This document shows positions 1 through 5,067 of a stretch of 5,067 nt of DNA, in pieces. This DNA comes from an uncultured Collinsella sp. (GTDB lineage: Bacteria; Actinomycetota; Coriobacteriia; Coriobacteriales; Coriobacteriaceae). Positions within the stretch are counted from its first letter, which is position 1. The number at the start of each line of letters is the position of its first letter. Where the stretch lies: positions 1-5,067 of the forward strand of contig USFU01000121.1 in assembly GCA_900554135.1 (NCBI GenBank), in the 5' to 3' direction. The notes under the pieces were generated by a model. It made no database searches, had not been told where the DNA came from, and worked only from the letters and a program-made list of their open reading frames with translations. The translations under genes and the position numbers were made by a program.

Positions 1-599
<599 letters not shown>

Positions 600-631
600 T
601 CAATCCTTTCGCACGCTGTTGTCATAGGCTC

Positions 632-660
632 AGTATCCCTGCAAACAACGCGTCGCTCAA
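632..660 (-). promoter_or_regulatory. Putative sigma-70 promoter of the GH1 gene
   Basis: On the minus strand, TTGAGC (plus 655-660) and GATACT (plus 632-637) are separated by 17 bases. Each matches four of six consensus positions. The expected start site would leave a leader of about 30 bases before the GH1 start. No RAT antiterminator-like hairpin of the BglG/LicT kind was seen in the leader. The call rests only on spacing and moderate matches. Confidence 0.35.
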
Positions 661-741
661 CGGCAACGGCGCAGGCCGATACTTCTTTTCGCGTGCAGGC
701 GCCCAGCAACCACCCCGTCTGACACTTTTTGATACCCACCT

Positions 742-788
742 GCCCCAGCCACCGCAAAGGGGACAGTCACCTTTGTGATAGCTGGGGC
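742..788. repeat. Two-tier stem-loop around a GGGGACAG core
   Basis: An outer perfect 8-bp stem (742-749 with 781-788, GCCCCAGC/GCTGGGGC) encloses a 3x3 internal loop. An inner 8-bp stem follows (753-760 with 770-777, CCGCAAAGG side against CCTTTGTG side), with one G.U pair at 754/776 on the plus strand. The loop is the 9 bases 761-769. No U-run follows on either strand, so it does not look like a simple intrinsic terminator. GGGGACAG (759-766) also pairs perfectly with CTGTCCCC at 860-867, on the far side of the next hairpin, so this element may be one end of a larger composite repeat. Confidence 0.7.
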
Positions 789-790
789 CC

Positions 791-851
791 GTTTGTCTCG
801 ATCTGTAACAGTTAGGCAGCCAAAATCGGGCCTGGTGTTACAGATTGAGAT
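791..851. repeat. Intergenic hairpin repeat, copy A
   Basis: The arms 795-810 and 836-851 pair over 16 positions with no mismatch, counting two G.U pairs (795/851 and 800/846) on the plus strand. After a bulged base (811) a further six pairs form (812-817 with 830-835), two of them G.U. The apical loop is 818-829. Because every non-Watson-Crick pair is G.U only in plus-strand RNA, the structure is best formed by transcripts antisense to the flanking genes, or the DNA palindrome itself matters. It is the first of two related units spaced 81 bases apart. No transposase is nearby, so a REP/MITE-like non-autonomous repeat is the most natural class. Confidence 0.75.
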
Positions 852-871
852 TGTTCGGCCTGTCCCCTGCA

Positions 872-933
872 GTTTGTCTAAATCTGTAACAGGTAGAGAC
901 GATCTAGCCCGCTAGGTGTTACAGATTGAGACA
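872..933. repeat. Intergenic hairpin repeat, copy B
   Basis: The arms 875-891 and 917-933 pair over 17 positions with a single A/G mismatch (880/928). Three more pairs (894-896 with 912-914) follow a 2x2 internal loop. The left arm GTTTGTCTAAATCTGTAACA matches copy A at 18 of 20 positions, and the right arm shares GGTGTTACAGATTGAGA with it. The sequence between the arms has diverged but is exactly 25 bases in both copies. The element ends 8 bases from the DUF4867 stop codon but lacks a U-run in the minus direction, so it is not a canonical terminator for that gene. Confidence 0.75.
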
Positions 934-940
934 GAAGATT

Positions 941-1585
941 CTAGTCCACGGTGATGTCGAGGTTCTTTCCGATGAGGCCCACGTAGCCGCCTTCGGCTGC
1001 CTTGGGGCTGTCAGCATGGCAGAGAACCCACTTGTCGGCCTTCCAGTAGCAGTAGCTGTCACCAGCGGCAGGCATGTCGGCTGCAGCCTCGGGGCGCGGG
1101 CCGTTGGTGCCGGCGGGCAGCGCCACCATCACCTGGAAGCCGCCGTCGTCGACCATGCAGGGCGTGTAGTGAAGCGTGGTGTTGAAAACCTCAACAAGCG
1201 TGCCGGCCGGCACGCGGAACGCCTTGACGCACGCGGTATCGAGCTTGCCGTCCTCGATCTCCCAGCGATGCGCCACGAGCAGGATAAAGTCGCGAGCGCC
1301 CAGGTTAAACTCGCTGGCGCGGTGATACTCCAGGCAGTTGAGCTGCGTGTTGTGGCCGTTGCACCAGCCCAGCTGGAAGGGGCGGCCGCCAAACATGAGA
1401 AAGCCCAGCTTATCGGCATCCTTAACGCCCTCGAGCTCGGGCGCGGAGGCCACATACTTGCTGCCATCGGGGATGGGCGTGGAGGCAAGCGCCTCGAGCA
1501 CGGGCGACGTAAGCTCGGACGGAACGTTATCCCAAACGTTGCCATAGGACTTGAACTCGGGATCAGAGACAGAGTAGATATGCAT
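941..1585 (-). CDS. DUF4867 family protein, cupin-like, probable carbohydrate-associated
   Basis: This is a 214-residue soluble protein with no signal peptide or membrane segment. The opening MHIYSVSDPEFKSYG and the central GWCNGHNTQLNCLEYHRASEFN (residues 73-94) match what I recall of DUF4867 (PF16161), a family without an established reaction. His78, Glu86, His88 and Glu92, followed by VPAGTLVEVFNTTLHYTPC with His139, have the spacing of the two cupin motifs and could form a metal site; this is inference. Start choice: ATG at 1585 has AGGAG 5 bases upstream. An in-frame ATG 12 codons earlier (1621) has no such site and would add residues unlike the family start. The gene is isolated from luxS by a terminator, so it is probably transcribed separately. 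Family members often sit in sugar-use clusters, in keeping with the GH1 gene next door. The biochemical role remains unknown. Confidence 0.85.
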   Translation of the reverse strand: MHIYSVSDPEFKSYGNVWDNVPSELTSPVLEALASTPIPDGSKYVASAPELEGVKDADKLGFLMFGGRPFQLGWCNGHNTQLNCLEYHRASEFNLGARDFILLVAHRWEIEDGKLDTACVKAFRVPAGTLVEVFNTTLHYTPCMVDDGGFQVMVALPAGTNGPRPEAAADMPAAGDSYCYWKADKWVLCHADSPKAAEGGYVGLIGKNLDITVD

Positions 1586-1590
1586 GTTCG

Positions 1591-1595
1591 CTCCT
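1591..1595 (-). promoter_or_regulatory. Ribosome binding site that fixes the DUF4867 start
   Basis: AGGAG on the minus strand lies 5 bases before ATG 1585. This decides for the shorter 214-residue product over the in-frame upstream ATG at 1621. Confidence 0.75.
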
Positions 1596-1619
1596 GTTCG
1601 TTTGTGTGACAGTATGAAC

Positions 1620-1648
1620 ATTCTAGAACAATCTCATTCTGTTTTGAG
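1620..1648 (-). promoter_or_regulatory. Weak candidate promoter for the DUF4867 gene
   Basis: The minus strand carries TAGAAT (plus 1620-1625, five of six consensus matches). A poor -35, CTCAAA (plus 1643-1648), lies 17 bases upstream. The -10 overlaps the palindrome TTCTAGAA, which could be an operator. Some promoter is expected here because the luxS terminator lies immediately upstream, but the -35 match is low. Confidence 0.25.
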
Positions 1649-1658
1649 CACTCGGTAT

Positions 1659-1690
1659 AAAAAAGCGCTCCGCAAAGAGCGGGAGCGCTT
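1659..1690 (-). terminator. Intrinsic terminator of luxS
   Basis: Minus-strand AAGCGCTCC and GGAGCGCTT (plus 1682-1690 and 1663-1671) form a perfect 9-bp stem. The loop is 10 bases, and six T residues (complement of 1659-1664) overlap and follow the 3' arm. It lies about 30 bases after the luxS stop codon. The position and U-tract fit minus-strand transcription only. Confidence 0.88.
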
Positions 1691-1720
1691 CTGGCACAAA
1701 CGTTATTCCTGCAAGCGGCC

Positions 1721-2209
1721 TTACGCCTGTTGATAGTGCAGGTGCTTCTCGTCGATATCGGCCAGGTCGCGGTCGAGGTAGCGGCGCGCGAGCCAGTTTG
1801 CCATGGGGAGGTTCTGGTCCAGGTAGTTACCGCACTCCTCGGGAGCGGCACCGGGGACATCGCCCTCAAAGCCGGCGACAAACTCGAACAGCTCACGCAC
1901 GAGCGGCAGAATCTCCTCACTCGTCACCTCGCCAAACACGACGAGGTAAAAGCCCGTGCGGCAGCCCATGGGGCCAAAGTAGACAATGCGGCTCGACCAC
2001 TCGGCATGATTGCGAAGGAACGTCGCGCCCAAGTGCTCGATGGTGTGGCACTCGGCCGTGTTCATAACCGGCTCCTTATTGGGCGTGGTCAGGCGCAGGT
2101 CAAAGGTGGTGACGGCGGCGCCGGTCGCCGAATCGCGGTCGATGCGGCTCACATACACGCCGGGCTCAAGCAGCAGATGGTCAACGGAAAAACTCGCGAT
2201 GCGCTCCAT
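1721..2209 (-). CDS. luxS: S-ribosylhomocysteine lyase LuxS (AI-2 synthase)
   Basis: LuxS cleaves S-ribosylhomocysteine to homocysteine and 4,5-dihydroxy-2,3-pentanedione, the precursor of the AI-2 signal, in the cytoplasmic activated methyl cycle. The 162-residue length is normal. Signature elements are all present: FSVDHLLLEPGVYVSR at residues 7-22, the metal-binding HTIEH (His55, His59 with catalytic Glu58), FGPMGCRTGFYL with catalytic Cys83, and ECGNYLDQN with the third metal ligand Cys126. The enzyme therefore looks intact. ATG 2209 is supported by GAGGA 6 bases upstream and by the family start. The gene has its own likely promoter (2273-2302) and terminator (1659-1690), so it appears monocistronic, although read-through from the nucleoside hydrolase is possible. 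The partner enzyme Pfs/MtnN is not in the window. Confidence 0.97.
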   Translation of the reverse strand: MERIASFSVDHLLLEPGVYVSRIDRDSATGAAVTTFDLRLTTPNKEPVMNTAECHTIEHLGATFLRNHAEWSSRIVYFGPMGCRTGFYLVVFGEVTSEEILPLVRELFEFVAGFEGDVPGAAPEECGNYLDQNLPMANWLARRYLDRDLADIDEKHLHYQQA

Positions 2210-2235
2210 GGCAGATCCTCTCGGTAGTCAATTTA

Positions 2236-2299
2236 GGACGGGCTCTTTTAGCTGGTTCGAATGGTCGCACCAATCATACCAGCCAAAAAAGCCCCGTCC
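2236..2299 (-). repeat. Long 21-bp stem-loop between the nucleoside hydrolase gene and luxS
   Basis: Plus 2236-2256 pairs with 2278-2299 over 21 positions with one bulged base (2295). The two positions that mismatch on the plus strand (2250/2284 and 2245/2289) become G.U pairs in minus-strand RNA, so the fold suits the direction of the flanking genes. The 21-base loop contains a small nested TGGT/ACCA stem. No good U-run follows the 3' arm in the minus direction. The luxS -10 lies at the arm/loop junction. Confidence 0.7.
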
Positions 2300-2302
2300 C
2301 AA
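2273..2302 (-). promoter_or_regulatory. Putative extended -10 promoter of luxS
   Basis: The minus strand has TATGAT (plus 2273-2278, five of six) preceded by TGG, giving a TGnTATGAT extended -10. TTGGGA (plus 2297-2302, four of six) lies 18 bases upstream. Transcription would start near 2266 and give a leader of about 55-60 bases. Both promoter boxes overlap the 3' arms of the hairpins around the end of the nucleoside hydrolase gene. Confidence 0.5.
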
Positions 2303-2329
2303 AAAGACAACTTAGCCCAGGACGCGGGC
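2285..2329 (-). terminator. Candidate intrinsic terminator of the rbsK-nucleoside hydrolase operon
   Basis: In minus-strand RNA, GCCCGCGTCC (plus 2320-2329, inside the last codons of the hydrolase gene) pairs with GGACGGGGC (plus 2291-2299). This gives 9 bp with one bulged G at 2325, followed at once by six U residues (complement of 2285-2290). The loop of 20 bases is long and contains the stop codon. The shape fits an intrinsic terminator that reuses the coding end, but the long loop and the competing downstream hairpin lower confidence. Confidence 0.5.
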
Positions 2330-3286
2330 CATGCGCGTCTTGAACTCGGACAGGAAGCGCGGGGCATCCACGGTCAGTGCCACAAGCGCGCTCTTGTCCG
2401 GATCGGATAGGCGGCGCTCGTCGCAAATGGTGCGGCCGCGATACTCGCCCAGCAGATCAACACGCAGATTGCAGCCGAGCGCACCCACGAGCGTGGGGTC
2501 AATCGCCACAGCGACGGCAAGCGGATCGTGCAGCGCGCAGCCACCCAGGTAGGGGGCGTTCATCTCGTACGAGCCAATGTAGTGCTCCACCATGCTCGCA
2601 AACGCGCAACCGGCCATGGTGCCCGAGCCCGTCCAGCCGGCAATGTCGCGACGCGTGAGCACCACGCGATGCGTCACGTCCAAGCCCACCATGGTGAGCT
2701 TGCGGCCCGAGCGCAGCACGGCATCGGCCGCCTCGGGATCGCTTGCCATGTTGGCCTCGGCACCCGCACTCACGTTTCCGGGCACGGTAAGCGCACCGCC
2801 CATCACAACCACGCGACCGATAGACATCATCGCCGCCGCATCGCGCTCCAAGGCAAGTGCCAAGTTGGAGAGCGGACCGGTCGCCACGTAGATCAGATCG
2901 GGGCCATAGGTGCGCGCGGCATCGATCAGATAATCGACCGCCGCGTTACCGTCTGCCGACGTCGCCCCCACCGGCTCGTACGGCGACGCGGGCACGCTCG
3001 CCCCGCCAATGCCGTTCTTGCCGTGGATGAGCGTGGTAGACGCCGGCGGTGTATAGGGCTCAGTCGCCTTAATGGGACGATCGGCGCCCAGGTACACCGG
3101 AACCTCAGGGCGACCCAGCAGATCGAGCACCGCCAGGCAGTTGTGCGCCGATTGCTCGACGCGCACGTTGCCAAAGCACGTGGTGATGCCCACGAGCTCC
3201 ACCTCGGGGCTCGCGATGGCATAGGCCAGCGCCATCGCATCGTCCACACCCATATCCAGATCAAGGATCAGCTTCTTGATTGCCAT
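2312..3286 (-). CDS. Inosine-uridine preferring nucleoside hydrolase family protein
   Basis: The family hydrolyses the N-glycosidic bond of ribonucleosides to free base and ribose, using a calcium ion, in the cytoplasm. The 324-residue protein has the expected length and order of motifs. LDLDMGVDDA at residues 8-17 holds the Asp cluster (Asp9, Asp11, Asp15, Asp16), followed by CFGNV with Asn40, then HGKNGIGG at 88-95. YVATGPLSNLA carries the metal ligand Thr136, then come VVVMGGA and AEANMASDPEAAD (176-188). DVTHRVVLT spans 203-211, and HDPLAVAVAIDP holds His253 and Asp254. The usual DTDPG is DLDMG here, but all acidic ligands remain. Start 3286 is preceded by GGAG 8 bases upstream. The gene begins 30 bases after the ribokinase stop, so both probably act in series in nucleoside salvage. 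Which nucleosides it prefers (RihA, RihB or RihC type) cannot be read from sequence by eye. Confidence 0.95.
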   Translation of the reverse strand: MAIKKLILDLDMGVDDAMALAYAIASPEVELVGITTCFGNVRVEQSAHNCLAVLDLLGRPEVPVYLGADRPIKATEPYTPPASTTLIHGKNGIGGASVPASPYEPVGATSADGNAAVDYLIDAARTYGPDLIYVATGPLSNLALALERDAAAMMSIGRVVVMGGALTVPGNVSAGAEANMASDPEAADAVLRSGRKLTMVGLDVTHRVVLTRRDIAGWTGSGTMAGCAFASMVEHYIGSYEMNAPYLGGCALHDPLAVAVAIDPTLVGALGCNLRVDLLGEYRGRTICDERRLSDPDKSALVALTVDAPRFLSEFKTRMARVLG

Positions 3287-3316
3287 TGTTCTACTCCGCT
3301 TCTCCGTCTTTATCGT

Positions 3317-4279
3317 TTAACCAAACCAATGTTCAACTTCGGCGCGCGTGGGAATCGATTGCTGAGCGCCCAGGCGCGACACCGTCACTGCCGAGGCGCG
3401 AGCACCCGCGACCATGCACTCAAAGAGTGGCAAGCCCTCCAAACGAGCCGCCGCCAACGCGCCGATAAACGTATCGCCGGCGGCCGTGGTATCGACTACC
3501 GTGCTCGAAAGCGCCGGCATGCGCAGCAGCTCACCGCCATCACCGAGCGTAACCGACCCGGCGCCGCCCAGCGTGATAACCGCGGCGCCGGCACCCTTGG
3601 CGAGCAAGGTATTGAGCGCCGCGACGCAGCTCGCATCATCCGCGGGCAAGATGCCCGTCAGCACCTGGCATTCGGTCTCGTTGGGACAAACCAGGTCGAC
3701 CGCAGGCCAGGCCTCCGCAGGCAACTCGCAGGCAGGCGCTGGATTAAAGACCGTATAGAACCCCAGCTCGTGAGCGCAAACAAGCGCCTCGGCAGTCGCT
3801 GCAAGGTCACATTCGCCTTGGGCGATAAAGACGCTTCCGGCAGCCGGGGCAATATCGCTAGCGTCTCCGTCGAGCCCATCGGCCACCAGACGCCCCAGCG
3901 CGCAGGCAACGTCCTCGCCCTCGAGCACATGGTTGGCGCCCGGCGACAGCACGATGCGGTTGTCGCCCTCGCAGCGAATGATGGTCGCCGTTCCCGTCTC
4001 CACGTCATCGCGACGCGCCACAAAGTCACAGTCCACGTCAGCATCTTGGAGCCCCGCCACGAGCGATGCACCGAACACGTCGCGGCCGACCGCGCCAATC
4101 ATGCACGTGCGCGCACCCATGCGCGCGGCGGCAACGGCCTGGTTAGCGCCCTTGCCACCGGCGTTGGTGATAAAACCGCTGCCACCGACTGTCTCGCCCG
4201 CGCGCGGCATGCGCTCGCACGCCACCGAAAGGTCCATGTTCATGCTGCCGAACACCGCAGCGATGCTGCGATCTGCCAT
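3317..4279 (-). CDS. rbsK: Ribokinase, PfkB family
   Basis: Ribokinase phosphorylates D-ribose with ATP to ribose-5-phosphate in the cytoplasm, feeding the pentose phosphate and PRPP pathways. The 320-residue protein shows GSMNMDL (Asn14 and Asp16, sugar contacts in the family), the first PfkB signature GGKGANQA at 41-48, NPAPA at 179-183, PNETE at 199-203, and the second signature DTTAAGDTFIGAL at 263-275 with the catalytic base Asp269. The C-terminal SRLGAQQSIPT is typical of ribokinases rather than fructokinases. Start choice: ATG 4279 has GAGGAGG 5 bases upstream and gives a normal N-terminus; the ATG at 4333 would add 18 residues not seen in the family. It is the first gene of the pair with the nucleoside hydrolase, which would supply its ribose. 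A perfect inverted repeat over the promoter suggests repression by a DNA-binding regulator not encoded here. Confidence 0.94.
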   Translation of the reverse strand: MADRSIAAVFGSMNMDLSVACERMPRAGETVGGSGFITNAGGKGANQAVAAARMGARTCMIGAVGRDVFGASLVAGLQDADVDCDFVARRDDVETGTATIIRCEGDNRIVLSPGANHVLEGEDVACALGRLVADGLDGDASDIAPAAGSVFIAQGECDLAATAEALVCAHELGFYTVFNPAPACELPAEAWPAVDLVCPNETECQVLTGILPADDASCVAALNTLLAKGAGAAVITLGGAGSVTLGDGGELLRMPALSSTVVDTTAAGDTFIGALAAARLEGLPLFECMVAGARASAVTVSRLGAQQSIPTRAEVEHWFG

Positions 4280-4284
4280 GGAAA

Positions 4285-4291
4285 CCTCCTC
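4285..4291 (-). promoter_or_regulatory. Strong ribosome binding site that fixes the ribokinase start
   Basis: GAGGAGG on the minus strand lies 5 bases before ATG 4279. This decides for the 320-residue product over the in-frame ATG at 4333. Confidence 0.85.
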
Positions 4292-4342
4292 ATCTGCGGG
4301 CCTTATGCCCACCGTCGGCCGTCGATCGTGCACTCTCTTACC

Positions 4343-4371
4343 TCTATAACTTTAGTTCACTTTGATGTGAA
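4343..4371 (-). promoter_or_regulatory. Putative promoter of the rbsK-nucleoside hydrolase operon
   Basis: The minus strand has TTCACA (plus 4366-4371, five of six) and TATAGA (plus 4343-4348, four of six) exactly 17 bases apart. Transcription would start near 4336, leaving a leader of about 57 bases. The -35 lies inside the inverted repeat 4355-4372. Confidence 0.5.
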
Positions 4372-4372
4372 C
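4355..4372. promoter_or_regulatory. Candidate operator: perfect 6-6-6 inverted repeat
   Basis: GTTCAC and GTGAAC flank a 6-base spacer as perfect inverted half-sites. The site covers the -35 and part of the spacer of the predicted rbsK promoter and lies about 95 bases before the divergent acyltransferase start. The size suits a dimeric repressor such as a GntR-, LacI- or DeoR-type sugar regulator; the family cannot be assigned from the site alone. Confidence 0.5.
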
Positions 4373-4420
4373 GCGCCCTTGAGGTTGCGCCAGCAGCAAG
4401 CATTCACAGGAGCAGGCAGC

Positions 4421-4426
4421 TACAAT
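4421..4426 (+). promoter_or_regulatory. Possible -10 box for the acyltransferase gene
   Basis: TACAAT matches five of six -10 positions and lies 40 bases before the start codon. No good -35 was found 16-18 bases upstream, so the call is weak. Confidence 0.25.
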
Positions 4427-4465
4427 GAATATGTGCTGATTATCCTCGTCATTGGATGATGTTTT

Positions 4466-5067
4466 ATGGAACAATTCCCACAATCGAGCCCACGCGGCCC
4501 GCGCCGCGCGCCCGATAACCAAGCGCCGCACGAACGCCCGCGCGCCGACCGCCGCACCGGCGAGTCACGACGCGGCCCAAGCCCGCATCGAACGCCCACC
4601 AACAAGGGCGCCCACACCAACAGCGCCGCAAAAGAACAGGCGCCCGCTCGTCCCAAGTCCCGCTACATTCCTGCGCTCGACGGCCTGCGCACGCTTGCCG
4701 TCGTCGCGGTGGTGCTCTATCACCTCAACCTCACGTGGGCTCAGGGCGGCCTGCTCGGCGTCACGATCTTCTTTGTGCTTTCGGGCTATCTGATCACGCG
4801 CTTGCTGCTCAACGAAGTCGCTAAGACCGGCCGCATCGACCTTAAGAGCTTCTGGATCCGCCGCATCCGTCGCCTAGTCCCCGCCGTGGTAACGGTAGTG
4901 TTCGTGACCTGCGCGCTGTGCACCATCTTTAACCACGTGATGCTCACCAAGATGCGCCCCGACATCCTGCCGTCGCTGCTGTTCTTCAACAACTGGTGGC
5001 AGATTGCCCAAAACGTCTCGTACTTCAATGCTCTGGGCGACCCCTCGCCGCTCACGCACTTTTGGTC
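4466..5067 (+). CDS. Acyltransferase-3 (OatA-like) membrane protein, N-terminal part (runs off window)
   Basis: This is a member of the acyltransferase 3 family (PF01757), membrane enzymes that O-acetylate peptidoglycan or surface glycans. Only 200 residues are visible; relatives are about 350-650 residues, the longer ones with a C-terminal SGNH domain. The family start YIPALDGLRTLAVVAVVLYH (67-86) gives the R-x10-H motif (Arg75, His86). It is followed by GVTIFFVLSGYLIT (98-111), the basic loop FWIRRIRRLVPA (129-140), a membrane segment at about 138-157, and NNWW then SPLTHFW (194-200). Membrane segments fall near 74-90, 94-115 and 138-157. Residues 2-64 form a Pro- and Arg-rich extension with no hydrophobic stretch, probably disordered and cytoplasmic. 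ATG 4466 is the only usable start: a stop lies in frame at 4457, and no ATG, GTG or TTG follows before the domain. The ribosome site is weak (GGA, 9 bases away). Acceptor substrate unknown. Confidence 0.9.
   Translation, partial: MEQFPQSSPRGPRRAPDNQAPHERPRADRRTGESRRGPSPHRTPTNKGAHTNSAAKEQAPARPKSRYIPALDGLRTLAVVAVVLYHLNLTWAQGGLLGVTIFFVLSGYLITRLLLNEVAKTGRIDLKSFWIRRIRRLVPAVVTVVFVTCALCTIFNHVMLTKMRPDILPSLLFFNNWWQIAQNVSYFNALGDPSPLTHFW

Larger units (their letters stand above)
4280..4465. other. Divergent control region between rbsK and the acyltransferase gene
   Basis: This 186-base region holds the rbsK ribosome site, the predicted rbsK promoter with its inverted repeat, and a weak -10 for the plus-strand gene. 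No small gene with a plausible ribosome site was found inside it. Confidence 0.7.

Noticed and set aside
791..933. Tandem repeats as a minimal CRISPR array
   Set aside because: Only two units exist, each is a long hairpin with internally paired arms, and the 25-base centres are within the hairpins rather than spacers between identical repeats. No cas gene is present.
875..933. Hairpin B as intrinsic terminator of the DUF4867 gene
   Set aside because: The stem is strong and well placed, but no U-run follows in the minus direction and the same element recurs upstream of another gene, so it is listed as a repeat.
846..1636. Shared 11-base TGAGATTGTTC at 846-856 and, inverted, at 1626-1636
   Set aside because: It is too short to separate from chance, and the flanks do not match.
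1129..1920. Minus-strand frame overlapping DUF4867 and luxS in another phase
   Set aside because: It crosses the luxS terminator and two genes with strong family matches, and its product is Arg/Ser/Ala-rich without motifs.
4280..4333. Longer ribokinase start at 4333
   Set aside because: The extra 18 residues lack family similarity, and the strong GAGGAGG site belongs to ATG 4279.
2528..4459. Very long plus-strand open frame (about 640 codons) across the hydrolase and ribokinase genes
   Set aside because: It is antisense to two genes with full family motifs. Its product is rich in Arg, His and Ala with no recognisable domain, as expected from the shadow of GC-rich codons.

Overview
The window is a GC-rich bacterial segment carrying six protein genes. 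Five lie on the minus strand and one diverges on the plus strand. GC-rich third codon positions, a Bacillus-type LuxS, a DUF4867 protein and repeated intergenic hairpins together suggest a gut Coriobacteriia member such as Collinsella. That assignment is inference from gene content and style; no rRNA or other marker gene is present.

Layout in minus-strand reading order, right to left. A divergent control region (4280-4465) holds a perfect inverted repeat over the predicted promoter of a PfkB ribokinase (rbsK, 3317-4279). A nucleoside hydrolase (2312-3286) follows 30 bases later, so the two look like one operon: nucleosides are hydrolysed to base plus ribose and the ribose is phosphorylated. 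Next comes luxS (1721-2209). Its extended -10 promoter lies inside an unusual overlapping set of hairpins at the end of the hydrolase gene, and a clean intrinsic terminator (1659-1690) follows it. Then comes a DUF4867 cupin-like protein (941-1585). A gene-free stretch (597-940) carries three strong stem-loops, two of them a tandem pair of related elements. Last is the 5' part of a GH1 6-phospho-beta-glucosidase (1-596), cut by the window edge.

On the plus strand, a membrane acyltransferase of the OatA/acyltransferase-3 type starts at 4466 and runs off the right edge. It carries a 64-residue Pro/Arg-rich N-terminal extension.

The theme is sugar and nucleoside salvage (ribose, phospho-beta-glucosides, an uncharacterised sugar-associated cupin) beside the activated-methyl-cycle/AI-2 enzyme LuxS. 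No complete new defence or mobile system is visible. The most unusual material is non-coding: the tandem hairpins at 742-933 and the overlapping terminator/promoter/hairpin in front of luxS.
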